A stretch of DNA of 64,000 bases from Pseudomonas putida. Its GTDB lineage: Bacteria > Pseudomonadota > Gammaproteobacteria > Pseudomonadales > Pseudomonadaceae. Numbering within the stretch: the stretch's first letter is position 1; each line of letters begins with the position of its first letter. Positions 1 to 10,541 of the stretch are shown piece by piece. The notes below the pieces were generated by a model. That model was given only the letters and a program-made list of their open reading frames with translations. It was not told the origin of the DNA and made no database searches. Both the position numbers and the translations under genes were made by a program. The stretch lies in contig NZ_JANHLK010000004.1 of NCBI RefSeq assembly GCF_028682635.1, positions 186,001 to 250,000 on the forward strand, given 5' to 3'.

Positions 1-99
1 CTCCATGAATTGCGGCAGCGGCGATACGCTGAGCAACATGCCGATGGCGAATGTCAGCCAGACGATCCAGCCGTTTCGGGAAGCTGTAACACCAACCAT
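1..99 (-). CDS. mreD: Rod shape-determining protein MreD (5' end only)
   Basis: Only the first 33 codons lie in the window; the gene runs off the left edge. The visible N-terminus (MVGVTASRNGWIVWLTF, then a hydrophobic stretch) fits the first membrane segment of MreD, an inner-membrane partner of MreC in the elongasome. The start ATG shares its A with the last base of the mreC stop (TAATG), so translation is probably coupled. The identity rests mostly on position after mreB and mreC, the universal order of this operon in gammaproteobacteria. Confidence 0.85.
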   Translation of the reverse strand, partial: MVGVTASRNGWIVWLTFAIGMLLSVSPLPQFME

Positions 100-1196
100 T
101 ATTCTCGTCCCCTGGTGGTAGCCGGCGCGGAGACAGGCGGTTTGGCCGCAGGCTTGGCGGCGGCGGGTTGCGCCGCCGGTGGCTTGGCGGGTGCAGTCGC
201 GGCAGGCTTGGCCGGGGTGGTGGCAGCAGTCGGGGCGGCTGGAGCAGCGGGAGCGGCAACAGCCGCCGGAACAATCGCCGGCCTCGGCACAGTCGCCGGA
301 ATGATCGGCCCACCACCCTGCGCATCCAGGCTTTCCTGGGCCTGGGCAGCGTCGTTGGCGCGCTCTTCGGCGGTGCGGGTGTCGCTGAACACCAGCAGCA
401 GGTAACGGCTGCGGTTCAAGGCGGCAGTCGGTACGGCGCGAACGATGGCGAACGGCTGGCCGGAATCGTGGATCACTTCCTTGACCGTCGCCACCGGGTA
501 ACCGGCCGGAAAACGCTGGCCGAGGCCGGAGCTGACCAGCAGGTCGCCTTCCTTGATATCGGCGGTATCGGCCACATGACGCAGTTCCAGGCGCTCCGGG
601 TTGCCAGTGCCGCTGGCAATGGCGCGCAGGCCGTTGCGGTTGACCTGCACCGGAATACTGTGGGTGGAATCGGTCAGCAGCAGGACCCGGGACGTGTAGG
701 GCATCAACTCGACCACCTGGCCCATCAGGCCACGGGCATCGAGTACCGGCTGACCAAGCACCACGCCGTCGCGCTCACCCTTGTTGATGATGATGCGATG
801 GGTGAACGGGTTGGGGTCCATGCCGATCAGTTCGGCCACTTCGACCTTTTCGTTGACCAGTGCCGAAGAGTTGAGCAACTCGCGCAGCCGAACGTTCTGC
901 TCGGTGAGGGAGGCAAGTTTTTGCATGCGCCCCTGCAACAGCAGGTTTTCGCTCTTGAGTTTTTCGTTTTCGGCGACGAGCTCGGTGCGGCTGCCAAACT
1001 GGCTGGCCACACCCTGCCATAGCCGCTGCGGCAGGTCGGTGATCCAGTAAGACTGCATCAGCACCAGCGACATCTGGCTACGCACTGGCTTGAACAGTGT
1101 GAAGCGGGCATCGACCACCATCAGCGCGACCGACAGCACGACCAGCACCAACAAGCGCACGCCCAGTGAGGGACCCTTGGTGAAAAGCGGTTTAAT
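99..1196 (-). CDS. mreC: Rod shape-determining protein MreC, probable ATT start
   Basis: MreC is a bitopic periplasmic protein that scaffolds the lateral-wall peptidoglycan machinery. It has one N-terminal membrane segment, a coiled coil (ENEKLKSENLLLQGRMQKL), a beta-barrel core with the family motif INKGERDGV, and a long Pro/Ala-rich C-terminal tail. The first standard start codon is a GTG at 1160 with no ribosome site. The frame stays open upstream as IKPLFTKGPSLGVRL, which aligns with the E. coli MreC N-terminus as I remember it (KPIFSRGPSLQIRL). A strong GGGAGGAG sits about six bases before the ATT codon at 1196. I therefore place the start at that ATT; 99-1160 is the conservative alternative. 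Downstream of mreB and overlapping mreD by one base. Confidence 0.9.
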   Translation of the reverse strand: MKPLFTKGPSLGVRLLVLVVLSVALMVVDARFTLFKPVRSQMSLVLMQSYWITDLPQRLWQGVASQFGSRTELVAENEKLKSENLLLQGRMQKLASLTEQNVRLRELLNSSALVNEKVEVAELIGMDPNPFTHRIIINKGERDGVVLGQPVLDARGLMGQVVELMPYTSRVLLLTDSTHSIPVQVNRNGLRAIASGTGNPERLELRHVADTADIKEGDLLVSSGLGQRFPAGYPVATVKEVIHDSGQPFAIVRAVPTAALNRSRYLLLVFSDTRTAEERANDAAQAQESLDAQGGGPIIPATVPRPAIVPAAVAAPAAPAAPTAATTPAKPAATAPAKPPAAQPAAAKPAAKPPVSAPATTRGRE

Positions 1197-1337
1197 AAGC
1201 CGCTCCTCCCAGGCAAATGTTCTCTTTATTCATACGGCATCAAACCGGCCTGGATGCAGACGACAGAAGATAAACGCGAACAGGCAGCACTGCAAAGTGC
1301 CGCCTGCGCGCTCAACAGCATAGAGGCGATCCGGCAT

Positions 1338-2387
<1,050 letters not shown>

Positions 2388-2586
2388 CTAGGCAACGCGT
2401 GGGTAAAAAAGTGCGGCAAACTCTAACAACGACAGGGATTTTGGGCAAGGCGCCAATATGTTAAATTGACCGCTTTTATGTGCACCAAACCCCACAATCG
2501 CGGCCATATGACCGTAGAAGTGCGGTAGTGTTCCGACAATCTAACACACGGACGCCGTCCGTTTTGTTTTCCACTGGAGAATCCCA

Positions 2587-2874
2587 ATGGCGCTTGAACG
2601 CTCCGACGTGGAAAAAATCGCTCATCTGGCCTGTCTGGGCCTCAATGATGCCGATCTTCCACACATCACTTCGGCCCTCAACAGCATTCTCGGGCTGGTC
2701 GACGAAATGCAGGCAGTCGATACCGACGGTATCGAACCGCTGGCCCACCCTCTGGAAGCCAGCCAGCGCCTGCGTGCGGACGTCGTGACCGAGACCAATC
2801 ACCGCGAGGCCTACCAGTCCATCGCACCAGCGGTCGAAAACGGCCTGTACCTGGTTCCGAAAGTCATCGACTAA
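2587..2874 (+). CDS. gatC: Asp/Glu-tRNA(Asn/Gln) amidotransferase subunit C
   Basis: Small subunit (95 residues) of the GatCAB amidotransferase, which converts mischarged Glu-tRNA(Gln) or Asp-tRNA(Asn) to the amide form. The GatC pattern is clear: an N-terminal helix with [10 protein letters not shown] and a tail ending in [12 protein letters not shown]. GatC wraps round GatA and stabilises the complex. First gene of gatCAB, with gatA 16 bases downstream. A good ribosome site (TGGAGA) precedes the ATG. Confidence 0.96.
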   Translation: MALERSDVEKIAHLACLGLNDADLPHITSALNSILGLVDEMQAVDTDGIEPLAHPLEASQRLRADVVTETNHREAYQSIAPAVENGLYLVPKVID

Positions 2875-2890
2875 AGGGAAAGAGCCTGCA

Positions 2891-4342
2891 ATGCATCAAT
2901 TGACTCTGGCCGAGATCGCCCGCGGACTCGCCGATAAAAAGTTTTCCTCCGAAGAGCTGACCAAAGTCCTGCTGGCGCGCATCGCCCAGCTCGACCCGCA
3001 GCTCAACAGTTTCATCAGCCTCACCGAAGACCTGGCGCTCACGCAGGCGAAAGCCGCTGACGCACGCCGGGCCAACGGTGAGAGCGGCGCCCTGCTCGGC
3101 GCGCCGATCGCCCACAAGGACCTGTTCTGCACCCAGGGCATCCGCACCAGCTGTGGCTCGAAGATGCTCGACAACTTCAAGGCGCCGTACGACGCCACCG
3201 TTGTCGCCAAGCTGGCCGCTGCCGGGGCCGTGACCCTGGGCAAGACCAACATGGACGAATTCGCCATGGGTTCGGCCAACGAGTCGAGCTACTACGGCGC
3301 GGTGAAAAACCCGTGGAACCTGGAACACGTGCCCGGCGGTTCGTCCGGTGGCTCGGCCGCTGCGGTGGCCGCTCGTCTGTTGCCAGCCGCTACCGGTACC
3401 GACACCGGTGGCTCCATTCGTCAGCCCGCTGCGCTGACCAACCTGACGGGCCTGAAACCGACGTACGGTCGTGTTTCGCGCTGGGGCATGATCGCTTACG
3501 CCTCCAGCCTCGATCAGGGCGGTCCGTTGGCGCGCACGGCCGAAGACTGCGCAATATTGTTGCAAGGTATGGCCGGCTTCGATCCGAACGACTCCACCAG
3601 CATCGACGAGCCCGTGCCGGACTACAGCGCCAGCCTCAACGGTTCGCTGCAAGGCCTGCGCATCGGCGTGCCTAAAGAGTATTTCAGCGCCGGTCTCGAC
3701 CCGCGCATCGCCGAGCTGATCCACAACAGCGTCAAGGAGCTGGAAAAGCTCGGTGCCGTGGTCAAGGAAATCAGCCTGCCGAACATGCAGCACGCGATCC
3801 CTGCGTACTACGTGATCGCCCCGGCGGAAGCCTCGTCCAACCTGTCGCGTTTCGACGGCGTGCGTTTCGGCTACCGCTGCGAAAACCCGGTCAACCTGAT
3901 CGACCTGTACAAGCGCTCCCGTGGCGAAGGCTTCGGCCCGGAAGTGCAGCGCCGGATCATGGTCGGTGCCTACGCGCTGTCCGCCGGTTACTACGACGCC
4001 TACTACCTGAAGGCGCAGAAGATCCGTCGCCTGATCAAGAACGACTTCATGGCCGCCTTCAACGAGGTCGACATCATCCTCGGCCCAACCACGCCGAACC
4101 CGGCCTGGAAGCTCGGCGCCAAGAACAGTGATCCGGTCGCTGCCTACCTGGAAGACGTCTACACCATCACCGCCAACCTCGCCGGCCTGCCAGGCCTGTC
4201 GATGCCGGCCGGTTTTGTCGACGGCCTGCCGGTCGGCGTGCAACTGCTCGCTCCGTATTTCCAGGAAGGTCGCCTGTTGAACGTTGCCCACCAGTATCAG
4301 TTGAACACTGACTGGCACACCCGCACCCCAACCGGCTTCTGA
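2891..4342 (+). CDS. gatA: Asp/Glu-tRNA amidotransferase subunit A
   Basis: Amidase-signature enzyme of 483 residues that hydrolyses glutamine and passes ammonia to GatB. The catalytic triad can be read off: Lys76 in IAHKDLF, cis-Ser151 in GGSSGGS and nucleophile Ser175 in [10 protein letters not shown]. Length matches the family. It sits between gatC and gatB, with only ten bases before gatB, so the three subunits are made from one message. Confidence 0.97.
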   Translation: MHQLTLAEIARGLADKKFSSEELTKVLLARIAQLDPQLNSFISLTEDLALTQAKAADARRANGESGALLGAPIAHKDLFCTQGIRTSCGSKMLDNFKAPYDATVVAKLAAAGAVTLGKTNMDEFAMGSANESSYYGAVKNPWNLEHVPGGSSGGSAAAVAARLLPAATGTDTGGSIRQPAALTNLTGLKPTYGRVSRWGMIAYASSLDQGGPLARTAEDCAILLQGMAGFDPNDSTSIDEPVPDYSASLNGSLQGLRIGVPKEYFSAGLDPRIAELIHNSVKELEKLGAVVKEISLPNMQHAIPAYYVIAPAEASSNLSRFDGVRFGYRCENPVNLIDLYKRSRGEGFGPEVQRRIMVGAYALSAGYYDAYYLKAQKIRRLIKNDFMAAFNEVDIILGPTTPNPAWKLGAKNSDPVAAYLEDVYTITANLAGLPGLSMPAGFVDGLPVGVQLLAPYFQEGRLLNVAHQYQLNTDWHTRTPTGF

Positions 4343-4352
4343 GGAGACACAC

Positions 4353-5798
4353 ATGCAATGGGAAGTCGTGATCGGGCTGGAGATTCACACCCAGCTCACC
4401 ACCCGGTCGAAAATCTTTTCCGGTAGTTCCACCACATTTGGTTCCGAGCCGAACACCCAGGCCAGCCTGATCGACCTGGGCATGCCCGGCGTGTTGCCGG
4501 TGTTGAACCAGGAAGCGGTGCGCATGGCGGTGATGTTCGGTCTGGCGATTGACGCCGAGATCGGCCAGCACAACGTGTTCGCCCGTAAAAACTACTTCTA
4601 CCCTGACCTGCCCAAGGGCTACCAGATCAGCCAGATGGAACTGCCGATCGTCGGCAAGGGCCACCTGGACATCGCCCTTGAGGACGGCACGGTCAAACGC
4701 GTCGGCATCACCCGCGCGCACCTGGAAGAAGACGCCGGCAAGAGCCTGCACGAAGAATTCAGCGGCGCCAGCGGCATCGACCTGAACCGTGCCGGCACTC
4801 CGCTGCTGGAAATCGTTTCCGAGCCGGACATGCGCAGCGCCAAGGAAGCCGTGGCCTACGTCAAGGCGATCCACGCGCTGGTGCGCTACCTGGGCATCTG
4901 CGACGGCAACATGGCCGAAGGCTCGCTGCGTTGCGACTGCAACGTGTCGATCCGTCCGAAAGGCCAGGTCGAGTTCGGTACGCGCTGCGAGATCAAGAAC
5001 GTCAACTCGTTCCGTTTCATCGAGAAGGCGATCAACAGCGAGATCCAACGCCAGATCGAGCTGATCGAAGACGGCGGCAAGGTGATCCAGCAGACTCGCC
5101 TGTACGACCCGAACAAGGACGAGACCCGTCCGATGCGCAGCAAAGAGGAAGCCAACGACTACCGTTACTTCCCCGATCCAGACCTGCTGCCAGTCGTGAT
5201 CGAAAACACCTTCCTCGATGACGTGCGCGCCACCCTGCCGGAATTGCCACCGCAGAAACGCGAGCGTTTCCAGGAGCAGTTCGGCCTGTCGGTGTACGAC
5301 GCCAGCGTCCTGGCCACCAGCCGCGAACAAGCCGACTACTTCGAGAAAGTCGCGAGCATTGGCGGCGACGCCAAGCTGGCGGCCAACTGGGTGATGGTCG
5401 AGTTGGGCAGCCTGCTCAACAAGCAAGGCCTGGACATCGATCAGTCGCCGGTTTCCGCCGAGCAACTGGGCGGCATGTTGCAGCGCATCAAGGACAACAC
5501 CATCTCCGGCAAGATCGCCAAGGTGGTGTTCGAAGCCATGGCCAACGGCGAAGGCAGCGCGGACGAGATCATCGACAAGCGCGGCTTGAAGCAAGTGACC
5601 GACACCGGCGCCATTTCGGCAGTTCTGGACGAAATGCTCGCGGCCAACGCCGAGCAGGTCGAGCAATACCGCGCGGCAGACGAAGCCAAGCGCGGCAAGA
5701 TGTTCGGTTTCTTCGTCGGCCAGGCCATGAAAGCCTCCAAAGGCAAGGCCAACCCGCAACAGGTGAACGAATTGCTTAAAAGCAAGCTCGAAGGCTGA
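4353..5798 (+). CDS. gatB: Asp/Glu-tRNA amidotransferase subunit B
   Basis: The tRNA-binding and kinase/transamidase subunit (481 residues). It starts with the standard [15 protein letters not shown] and carries LPKGYQISQ and [15 protein letters not shown], both characteristic of GatB. The C-terminal third is the helical YqeY-like tail that grips the tRNA elbow ([13 protein letters not shown] at the end). Last gene of the operon, followed closely by a REP pair at 5838 that may act as the message end. Confidence 0.97.
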   Translation: MQWEVVIGLEIHTQLTTRSKIFSGSSTTFGSEPNTQASLIDLGMPGVLPVLNQEAVRMAVMFGLAIDAEIGQHNVFARKNYFYPDLPKGYQISQMELPIVGKGHLDIALEDGTVKRVGITRAHLEEDAGKSLHEEFSGASGIDLNRAGTPLLEIVSEPDMRSAKEAVAYVKAIHALVRYLGICDGNMAEGSLRCDCNVSIRPKGQVEFGTRCEIKNVNSFRFIEKAINSEIQRQIELIEDGGKVIQQTRLYDPNKDETRPMRSKEEANDYRYFPDPDLLPVVIENTFLDDVRATLPELPPQKRERFQEQFGLSVYDASVLATSREQADYFEKVASIGGDAKLAANWVMVELGSLLNKQGLDIDQSPVSAEQLGGMLQRIKDNTISGKIAKVVFEAMANGEGSADEIIDKRGLKQVTDTGAISAVLDEMLAANAEQVEQYRAADEAKRGKMFGFFVGQAMKASKGKANPQQVNELLKSKLEG

Positions 5799-5837
5799 TC
5801 GGAATGGAGCCAGCCCAACACACTGGCTCCATTCCCC

Positions 5838-5926
5838 TGTGGGAGCGGGCTTGCTCGCGAATGCGGTTCGGCACTCAATACAAAGTTGACTGTCAGAATG
5901 CATTCGCGAGCAAGCCCGCTCCCACA
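5838..5926. repeat. REP pair (REPIN-like hairpin), GTGGGAGCGGGC type
   Basis: Two inverted copies of a REP sequence: TGTGGGAGCGGGCTTGCTCG on the left and its complement ending at 5926, separated by about 40 unrelated bases. It lies between gatB and the RlpA-like gene and ends only 21 bases before that gene's start codon. Confidence 0.9.
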
Positions 5927-5947
5927 TTTGTTTCGGGAAACCTTCGA

Positions 5948-6319
5948 ATGAAACGTCTGCTTGGCGCATGCGCCCTCCTGTCTCTACTCGCCGGTTGCGC
6001 CAGCAACGATGTTGTCGACCCCCACGGCTACGACAAAACCGGCGTTGCCTCTTACTACGGCGCCAAACACCAAGGCAAACGCACCGCCAGTGGCGAGCGC
6101 TTCAACAAGAATTCCCTGACCGCCGCCCATCGCCAGCTACCCTTCGGTACACGGGTGAAGGTCACCAACCTGAACAACGACAGATCCTGCGTGGTGCGCA
6201 TCAACGACCGAGGCCCGCATACCCGTGGCCGCCTGATCGACCTGTCCCACGAAGCCGCCGAGCGCCTGGGCATGCTCAAGAGCGGCACCGCGCGGGTTCG
6301 CGTGCAAGCCCTCGACTGA
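5948..6319 (+). CDS. RlpA-like septal-ring lipoprotein (double-psi beta-barrel)
   Basis: A 123-residue lipoprotein. The N-terminus MKRLLGACALLSLLAGCASN is a signal peptide with a lipobox (LAGC). The body is the RlpA double-psi beta-barrel: GVASYYGAKHQGKRTASGE, FGTRVKVTNLNN and VRINDRGPHTRGRLIDLS. RlpA proteins cleave or bind naked glycan strands at the septum. This copy lacks a C-terminal SPOR domain, so it is a short paralogue rather than the main RlpA. The chosen ATG follows the REP pair directly; an in-frame ATG at 5804 would lose the signal peptide. The ribosome site is weak. Confidence 0.88.
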   Translation: MKRLLGACALLSLLAGCASNDVVDPHGYDKTGVASYYGAKHQGKRTASGERFNKNSLTAAHRQLPFGTRVKVTNLNNDRSCVVRINDRGPHTRGRLIDLSHEAAERLGMLKSGTARVRVQALD

Positions 6320-6369
6320 CCGACGGAGCCCCGACCATTTTCGGACTAGCCGATTTACCCCTGATCAGC

Positions 6370-7431
6370 GTGATCGAATTGCTCAGCGGGCTGGTGCTGC
6401 TGATTGCCGGCGCCGAACTGATGGTGCGCGCGGCCGTGCGCCTGGCGGCACGCCTGCATGTACGCCCGCTGATCATCGGCCTGACCATCGTCGCCCTTGG
6501 CAGCAGCGCACCGCAGATGGCGGTCAGCCTGCAAGCCACCCTGGCACATAACGCCGATATTGCCGTCGGCAGCGTGATCGGCAGCAGCATCTTCAACATC
6601 CTCGTGACCCTCGGGCTCTCCGCCCTGATCATACCGTTGCGGGTTTCCCGGCAACTGGTGCGCCTGGACATCCCGCTGATGATCGGCGCCAGCCTGCTGG
6701 TGTTCTTCCTGGCGTGGAATGAAGAGCTGACCCGTACCGACGGCGTCATGCTGCTGGTGGCACTGTTGTTGTACCTGGCCTTGTTGCTGCGCCAGTCGCG
6801 ACATTCGGTGCGCCCGGTGTCGACTCATGGCCATACAGGGGAAGCGCCATGGTTCACCAGCCTGCTGATGATCGTCGCCGGCCTTGCGATGCTGGTGTAC
6901 GCCGGGCATCTGCTGCTGGGGGCGGCAGTCGCGGTCGCCACCGACCTGGGGTTGTCGGAGCGGATCATCGGCCTGACCATCGTCGCCGTCGGCACCTCAC
7001 TCCCGGAGCTGGCCACTTCCCTGATCGCCGCCTTGCGCGGTGAACGGGAAATTGCCGTGGGCAACGTGATCGGCAGCAATCTGTTCAACCTCCTGGGCGT
7101 GCTTGGCTTGACGGCGCTGATCGCGCCGTCGCCCTTGTCGGTATCGCCTAATGCGCTGGAATTCGACCTGCCGGTGATGCTCGGCGTCGCGGCGTTGTGC
7201 CTGCCGGTATTCTATTCCGGTTACCGGGTGACCCGCGCCGAAGGCCTGCTGTTTCTGGGCCTGTACCTGGCCTACGGCCTGCACGTGGTGTCGTTCACCA
7301 CCGGCATGCCGCTGGCCGGCAAGCTTGAACACCTGATGCTGTTTTTTGTCCTGCCGGCACTGTTGGCGTTCCTGTTGTTCACGTCACTGCGCGCCTGGCG
7401 TCGCCAACACCAGAAGAGGGAATTGCCATGA
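6370..7431 (+). CDS. Calcium/sodium antiporter (CaCA family, YrbG-like)
   Basis: Inner-membrane cation/Ca2+ exchanger. It shows the internal duplication of the family: two alpha repeats, the first with IVALGSSAPQMAVSL and GSVIGSSIFNILVTLG, the second with IVAVGTSLPELATSL and GNVIGSNLFNLLGVLG. The acidic residue usual in the first repeat (GTSxPE) is replaced by Gln (SSAPQM), while the second keeps Glu. Start uncertain: the GTG at 6370 is the first normal codon, but an ATT at 6337 has GGAG eight bases upstream. The TGA overlaps the next gene's ATG (ATGA). Confidence 0.88.
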   Translation: MIELLSGLVLLIAGAELMVRAAVRLAARLHVRPLIIGLTIVALGSSAPQMAVSLQATLAHNADIAVGSVIGSSIFNILVTLGLSALIIPLRVSRQLVRLDIPLMIGASLLVFFLAWNEELTRTDGVMLLVALLLYLALLLRQSRHSVRPVSTHGHTGEAPWFTSLLMIVAGLAMLVYAGHLLLGAAVAVATDLGLSERIIGLTIVAVGTSLPELATSLIAALRGEREIAVGNVIGSNLFNLLGVLGLTALIAPSPLSVSPNALEFDLPVMLGVAALCLPVFYSGYRVTRAEGLLFLGLYLAYGLHVVSFTTGMPLAGKLEHLMLFFVLPALLAFLLFTSLRAWRRQHQKRELP

Positions 7432-7799
7432 CCGAGAATAAAAAATCCGGCGTCGAAGTACGTCGCCAAGTGATGGGCGACAGCTTCGTCGACCGCGCCC
7501 TGGGCAACGCCACCGAGTTCACCCAGCCGCTGCAGGACTTCGTCAACGAACATGCCTGGGGCGGGGTGTGGAATCGCGAAGGCCTGCCGTTGAAAACCCG
7601 CAGCCTGATCACCCTGGCCGCGTTGACCGCGCTGAAGTGCCCGCAGGAATTGAAAGGTCATGTGCGCGGCGCGCTGAACAACGGCTGCACCGTGGAGGAG
7701 ATTCGCGAGGCACTGCTGCATTGTGCGGTGTATGCCGGCGTGCCGGCGGCCATCGATGCGTTTCGCGCGGCGCAGGAAGTGATCGAGCAATATCAGTAA
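7428..7799 (+). CDS. Carboxymuconolactone decarboxylase family protein
   Basis: A 123-residue single-domain protein of the CMD/AhpD-like fold. The core helices read LPLKTRSLITLAALTALKC, ELKGHVRGALNNGCTVEEI and LLHCAVYAGVPAAIDAFRAA, matching PcaC-type 4-carboxymuconolactone decarboxylases. No other protocatechuate genes are nearby, so the substrate here is not known. It overlaps the antiporter by four bases and is probably co-transcribed. Confidence 0.9.
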   Translation: MTENKKSGVEVRRQVMGDSFVDRALGNATEFTQPLQDFVNEHAWGGVWNREGLPLKTRSLITLAALTALKCPQELKGHVRGALNNGCTVEEIREALLHCAVYAGVPAAIDAFRAAQEVIEQYQ

Positions 7800-7828
7800 C
7801 CCCCCTACCTGTTAAAACTTCGTTCGAG

Positions 7829-7854
7829 GGGACGGTGATTGATTTCGCCGTCCC
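7829..7854 (+). terminator. Hairpin downstream of the CMD-like gene
   Basis: GGGACGG pairs with CCGTCCC across a 12-base loop, about 30 bases after the stop. No run of T follows, so it may stabilise the message rather than terminate it. Confidence 0.4.
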
Positions 7855-7859
7855 GTCGA

Positions 7860-8042
7860 ATGCATTCGACCGCCAGAACTCCAAGCCTACTTATATAAGT
7901 CACTTTCCATTACATATATCCAGAAAAACAACACCTACAAAATAACTTCCAATATCGATGACACGAAGACAATATTTTCCCGCGGCAAAAAAATTTCGCG
8001 ATAACAATCATAAAATAAATTGAAACAAGCGAGACTAGTCCA
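7860..8042. other. AT-rich upstream region of the PqaA-like gene
   Basis: About 180 bases clearly richer in A+T than the rest of the window, with a perfect 12-base palindrome ACTTATATAAGT near 7888 and A-tracts near 7980-8020. It precedes the PqaA-like gene and may hold its promoter, but I could not fix -35/-10 boxes. Confidence 0.5.
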
Positions 8043-9527
8043 ATGCGATCCACACTTCGTGTCATTTTACCAAACATGTTATTAACTCTTGGATTGGCAA
8101 GCTTCACGGCACAAGCCGAAACGCTGGTCGACAAATGCTCTTCCCCCAACGACTTCAGCGAAATACTGAACTGCTATAAAAATCAGGAAGCCTCCAAACC
8201 ATTACTCTACGTAGCAAAAGGCACCCAGGTCTTTCCTGGCGTAGAGAAGCGCAGCTTTGACCTGTCATCTCAACAGTGGTCGCCTGAAGGACTGGTCAGC
8301 CCGGAACAATGGAAACATAGTGTCGACATTTATATCCCACACAATGCCCTTCATGGACAGGCACTACTGGTGGCGAACAACGGAACCAACATACCCGCCG
8401 GCAACAAGGCTAAATCTGAACCTACAGATTTCACTCAAGCCATGGCCCTGGAAGTTGCACGCCAAACCAATACAATCGTCATCTCGCTCAGCAACATCCC
8501 CAATCAATATCTCACTTACGCCGATGACGGAGTTCCCCGCACAGAAGACTCAAGCGTCGCCCATAGTTGGAAATTATTTCTCGAAAGTCCTGAAACGCGC
8601 CCCTACATGTCTGCTCATGTTCCGATGATGGCGTCTCTGGTCAAGGCGATGGACCTTGCCCAGAAAGAACTGAAGCCATGGAACGTTGAACGATTTATTG
8701 CCAGTGGAGTGTCGAAACGCGCCTGGGCAGCCTGGCTGGCCGCTATTGCCGATGAGCGCGTCAACGCCGTCGTGCCATTTGTCATTGATGGACTCGGCAC
8801 AGCCAAAGTGTTCGAACACACCTTTCAAACCTATGGCAAAAACTGGCCCCTGGCCTTCTATGACTATTACAGCGAAGGGGTGCTCCGTCTGCGCCACACC
8901 GAAAACTTCGAGAAACTGCTGAAAATCGTCGACCCCCTGGCTTATCTGGACAGTGCCTATGCCGAACGATTGGCCATTGCGAAATACATCGTCAACGCCA
9001 GCAGTGACGACTTTTTCACCCCTGACAATTCGGATATCTATTTCGATCGACTGCCTGGGCCGAAGAGCCTGCGGGTTGCCCCCAATTCCAGCCACAACGG
9101 CATCCGGCAATTCGTTGAAAGCTCACTGATTCCTGTGGTCAACCGGTGGCAGCAAGATCGCCCGTTACCCTCCGTGACGACAAGCGCAACAACCCATGGA
9201 ACGGGCAAAGCCGTTTCGCTGCACTTTACCGAGGCGCCGGTTCAGGTCACTCAATGGACGGCCGTGAACCCGATGGCGCGAGACTTCCGGGATGCTTGCG
9301 GAATTCGTTATCAGCCACGGCATGTCACCCCTTCCACCCCATTGCATGCACAGGTACAGATAGAAACACCCGAACAGGGCTGGACAGCAACATTTGTCGA
9401 GGCGACCTTCGCCAATGGTTTTGTCGTCACCACACCGGTACAGGTCCTGCCTGATCGCTACCCGACCGCAGCACCTCCAGAGACCGGGCCACTGTGCAAA
9501 ACCCTGCCCGAGATGGCCAGCCGCTAG
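8043..9527 (+). CDS. PhoPQ-activated pathogenicity-related (PqaA-like) secreted protein
   Basis: A 494-residue protein with a signal peptide (cleavage probably after ASFTAQA). It matches the PhoPQ_related family: NGTNIPAGNKAK, VISLSNIPNQYLTY and the alpha/beta-hydrolase-like nucleophile region ASGVSKRAWAAWLAAI, with candidate Ser224, followed by VVPFVIDGLG. Family members lie in the periplasm or outer envelope; PqaA has been linked to resistance to antimicrobial peptides, but no reaction is established. The 5' half uses AT-rich codons unlike the neighbours, while the 3' half looks normal, which suggests recent acquisition. The stop overlaps the convergent AEC gene by four bases (CTAG). Confidence 0.88.
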   Translation: MRSTLRVILPNMLLTLGLASFTAQAETLVDKCSSPNDFSEILNCYKNQEASKPLLYVAKGTQVFPGVEKRSFDLSSQQWSPEGLVSPEQWKHSVDIYIPHNALHGQALLVANNGTNIPAGNKAKSEPTDFTQAMALEVARQTNTIVISLSNIPNQYLTYADDGVPRTEDSSVAHSWKLFLESPETRPYMSAHVPMMASLVKAMDLAQKELKPWNVERFIASGVSKRAWAAWLAAIADERVNAVVPFVIDGLGTAKVFEHTFQTYGKNWPLAFYDYYSEGVLRLRHTENFEKLLKIVDPLAYLDSAYAERLAIAKYIVNASSDDFFTPDNSDIYFDRLPGPKSLRVAPNSSHNGIRQFVESSLIPVVNRWQQDRPLPSVTTSATTHGTGKAVSLHFTEAPVQVTQWTAVNPMARDFRDACGIRYQPRHVTPSTPLHAQVQIETPEQGWTATFVEATFANGFVVTTPVQVLPDRYPTAAPPETGPLCKTLPEMASR

Positions 9528-10465
9528 ATCCACCCACCCCACTGCAACAAAAAGATCCCGATGTTGGTGGTCACCGCCGCCATCAGCGTGGTGATCACGA
9601 TGATCGCCGCCGCCAGTTCATGATTGCCATTGGCAGCCCGGGCCATGACAAAACTGGCGGCGGCGGTCGGGCTGCCGAAGTACAGGAACAGAATGCCCAG
9701 CTCTGCACCACGAAAACCCCAGAGCCACGCGCCGAGCGTCGCCAGGATCGGCAGACCGAGCATTTTCACCAGGCTTGAACTGAGCGCCATCGAGCCGCTT
9801 TTGCGCATGGCCGCCAGCGACAGCGTGCCGCCAATGCAGATCAACGCCAGCGGCAAGGTGGTTTGTGCCAGGTACTGGCCGGACGTCTCCAGCCAGCCCG
9901 GCAGGCTGATCTTGAAATAGGCAAAGGGCGCCGCCGTAATCACGCTGATGATCAGCGGATTGACCATCACGCTTTTGCAGATGCTCCACGGATCGGACTT
10001 GATCACCGGGCTGTAGACCGCCAGCACGATGGTCGACAGCGTGTTGTAGAACAGGATCACCAGCGCCGCCAGGATCGCCCCCAGGGAAATCCCGTAGTCG
10101 CCATACATGCTCGCGGCCAGTGCCAGGCCGATCACGCCGTTATTACCGCGAAACGCACCCTGGGTGTAGATCCCCCGGTCTTCGCGCGGGCACCTGAAGA
10201 TCGCCCAGCCCCAGGCAATGGCGAAGCACACCAAGGTGGCGAGGGAGAAGTAGATCAGCAGTGCCGGTTGCAACGCGGCATGCAGATCGGCATGCAGGAT
10301 GCCCAGGAACAGCAGCGCCGGCATGGTGACGTTGAACACCAGGGACGAGGCGGTATGGATGAAGTTGTCGTTGATCCAGTCGATGCGCTTGAGCAACACC
10401 CCGAGAAACAGCATGGCGAACACCGGTGCGGTGATGTTCAGGGTTTCGAGGAAAATTGCCAGCAT
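9524..10465 (-). CDS. AEC-family permease (auxin efflux carrier type)
   Basis: A 313-residue inner-membrane protein with about ten hydrophobic segments in the two five-helix bundles of the AEC family. Recognisable pieces are TMPALLFLGILH, GAFRGNNGVIGLALA and LPLALICIGGTLSL near the second bundle. Bacterial AEC proteins move organic acids such as malate or malonate, and the substrate is not readable from sequence. Convergent with the PqaA-like gene and separated from garD by a REP pair, so probably transcribed alone. Confidence 0.87.
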   Translation of the reverse strand: MLAIFLETLNITAPVFAMLFLGVLLKRIDWINDNFIHTASSLVFNVTMPALLFLGILHADLHAALQPALLIYFSLATLVCFAIAWGWAIFRCPREDRGIYTQGAFRGNNGVIGLALAASMYGDYGISLGAILAALVILFYNTLSTIVLAVYSPVIKSDPWSICKSVMVNPLIISVITAAPFAYFKISLPGWLETSGQYLAQTTLPLALICIGGTLSLAAMRKSGSMALSSSLVKMLGLPILATLGAWLWGFRGAELGILFLYFGSPTAAASFVMARAANGNHELAAAIIVITTLMAAVTTNIGIFLLQWGGWI

Positions 10466-10541
10466 GCCGGTGGGAACCTAGATGGTGTCGTTAGTTGGCT
10501 AATGATAAGCCACCAGGGACGTTGGCGTCTGGTAGATCGCT

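Noticed and set aside
2864..4354. Long minus-strand open frame (about 496 codons) opposite gatA
   Set aside because: gatA on the plus strand is certain. The antisense frame has low-complexity, family-free composition (Val/Gly/Arg/Gln-rich), as expected from the GC-rich third position of the real gene.
4167..5969. Long minus-strand open frame (600 codons) opposite gatB
   Set aside because: Complement of a conserved gene; no recognisable motif, and it runs through the REP pair at 5838.
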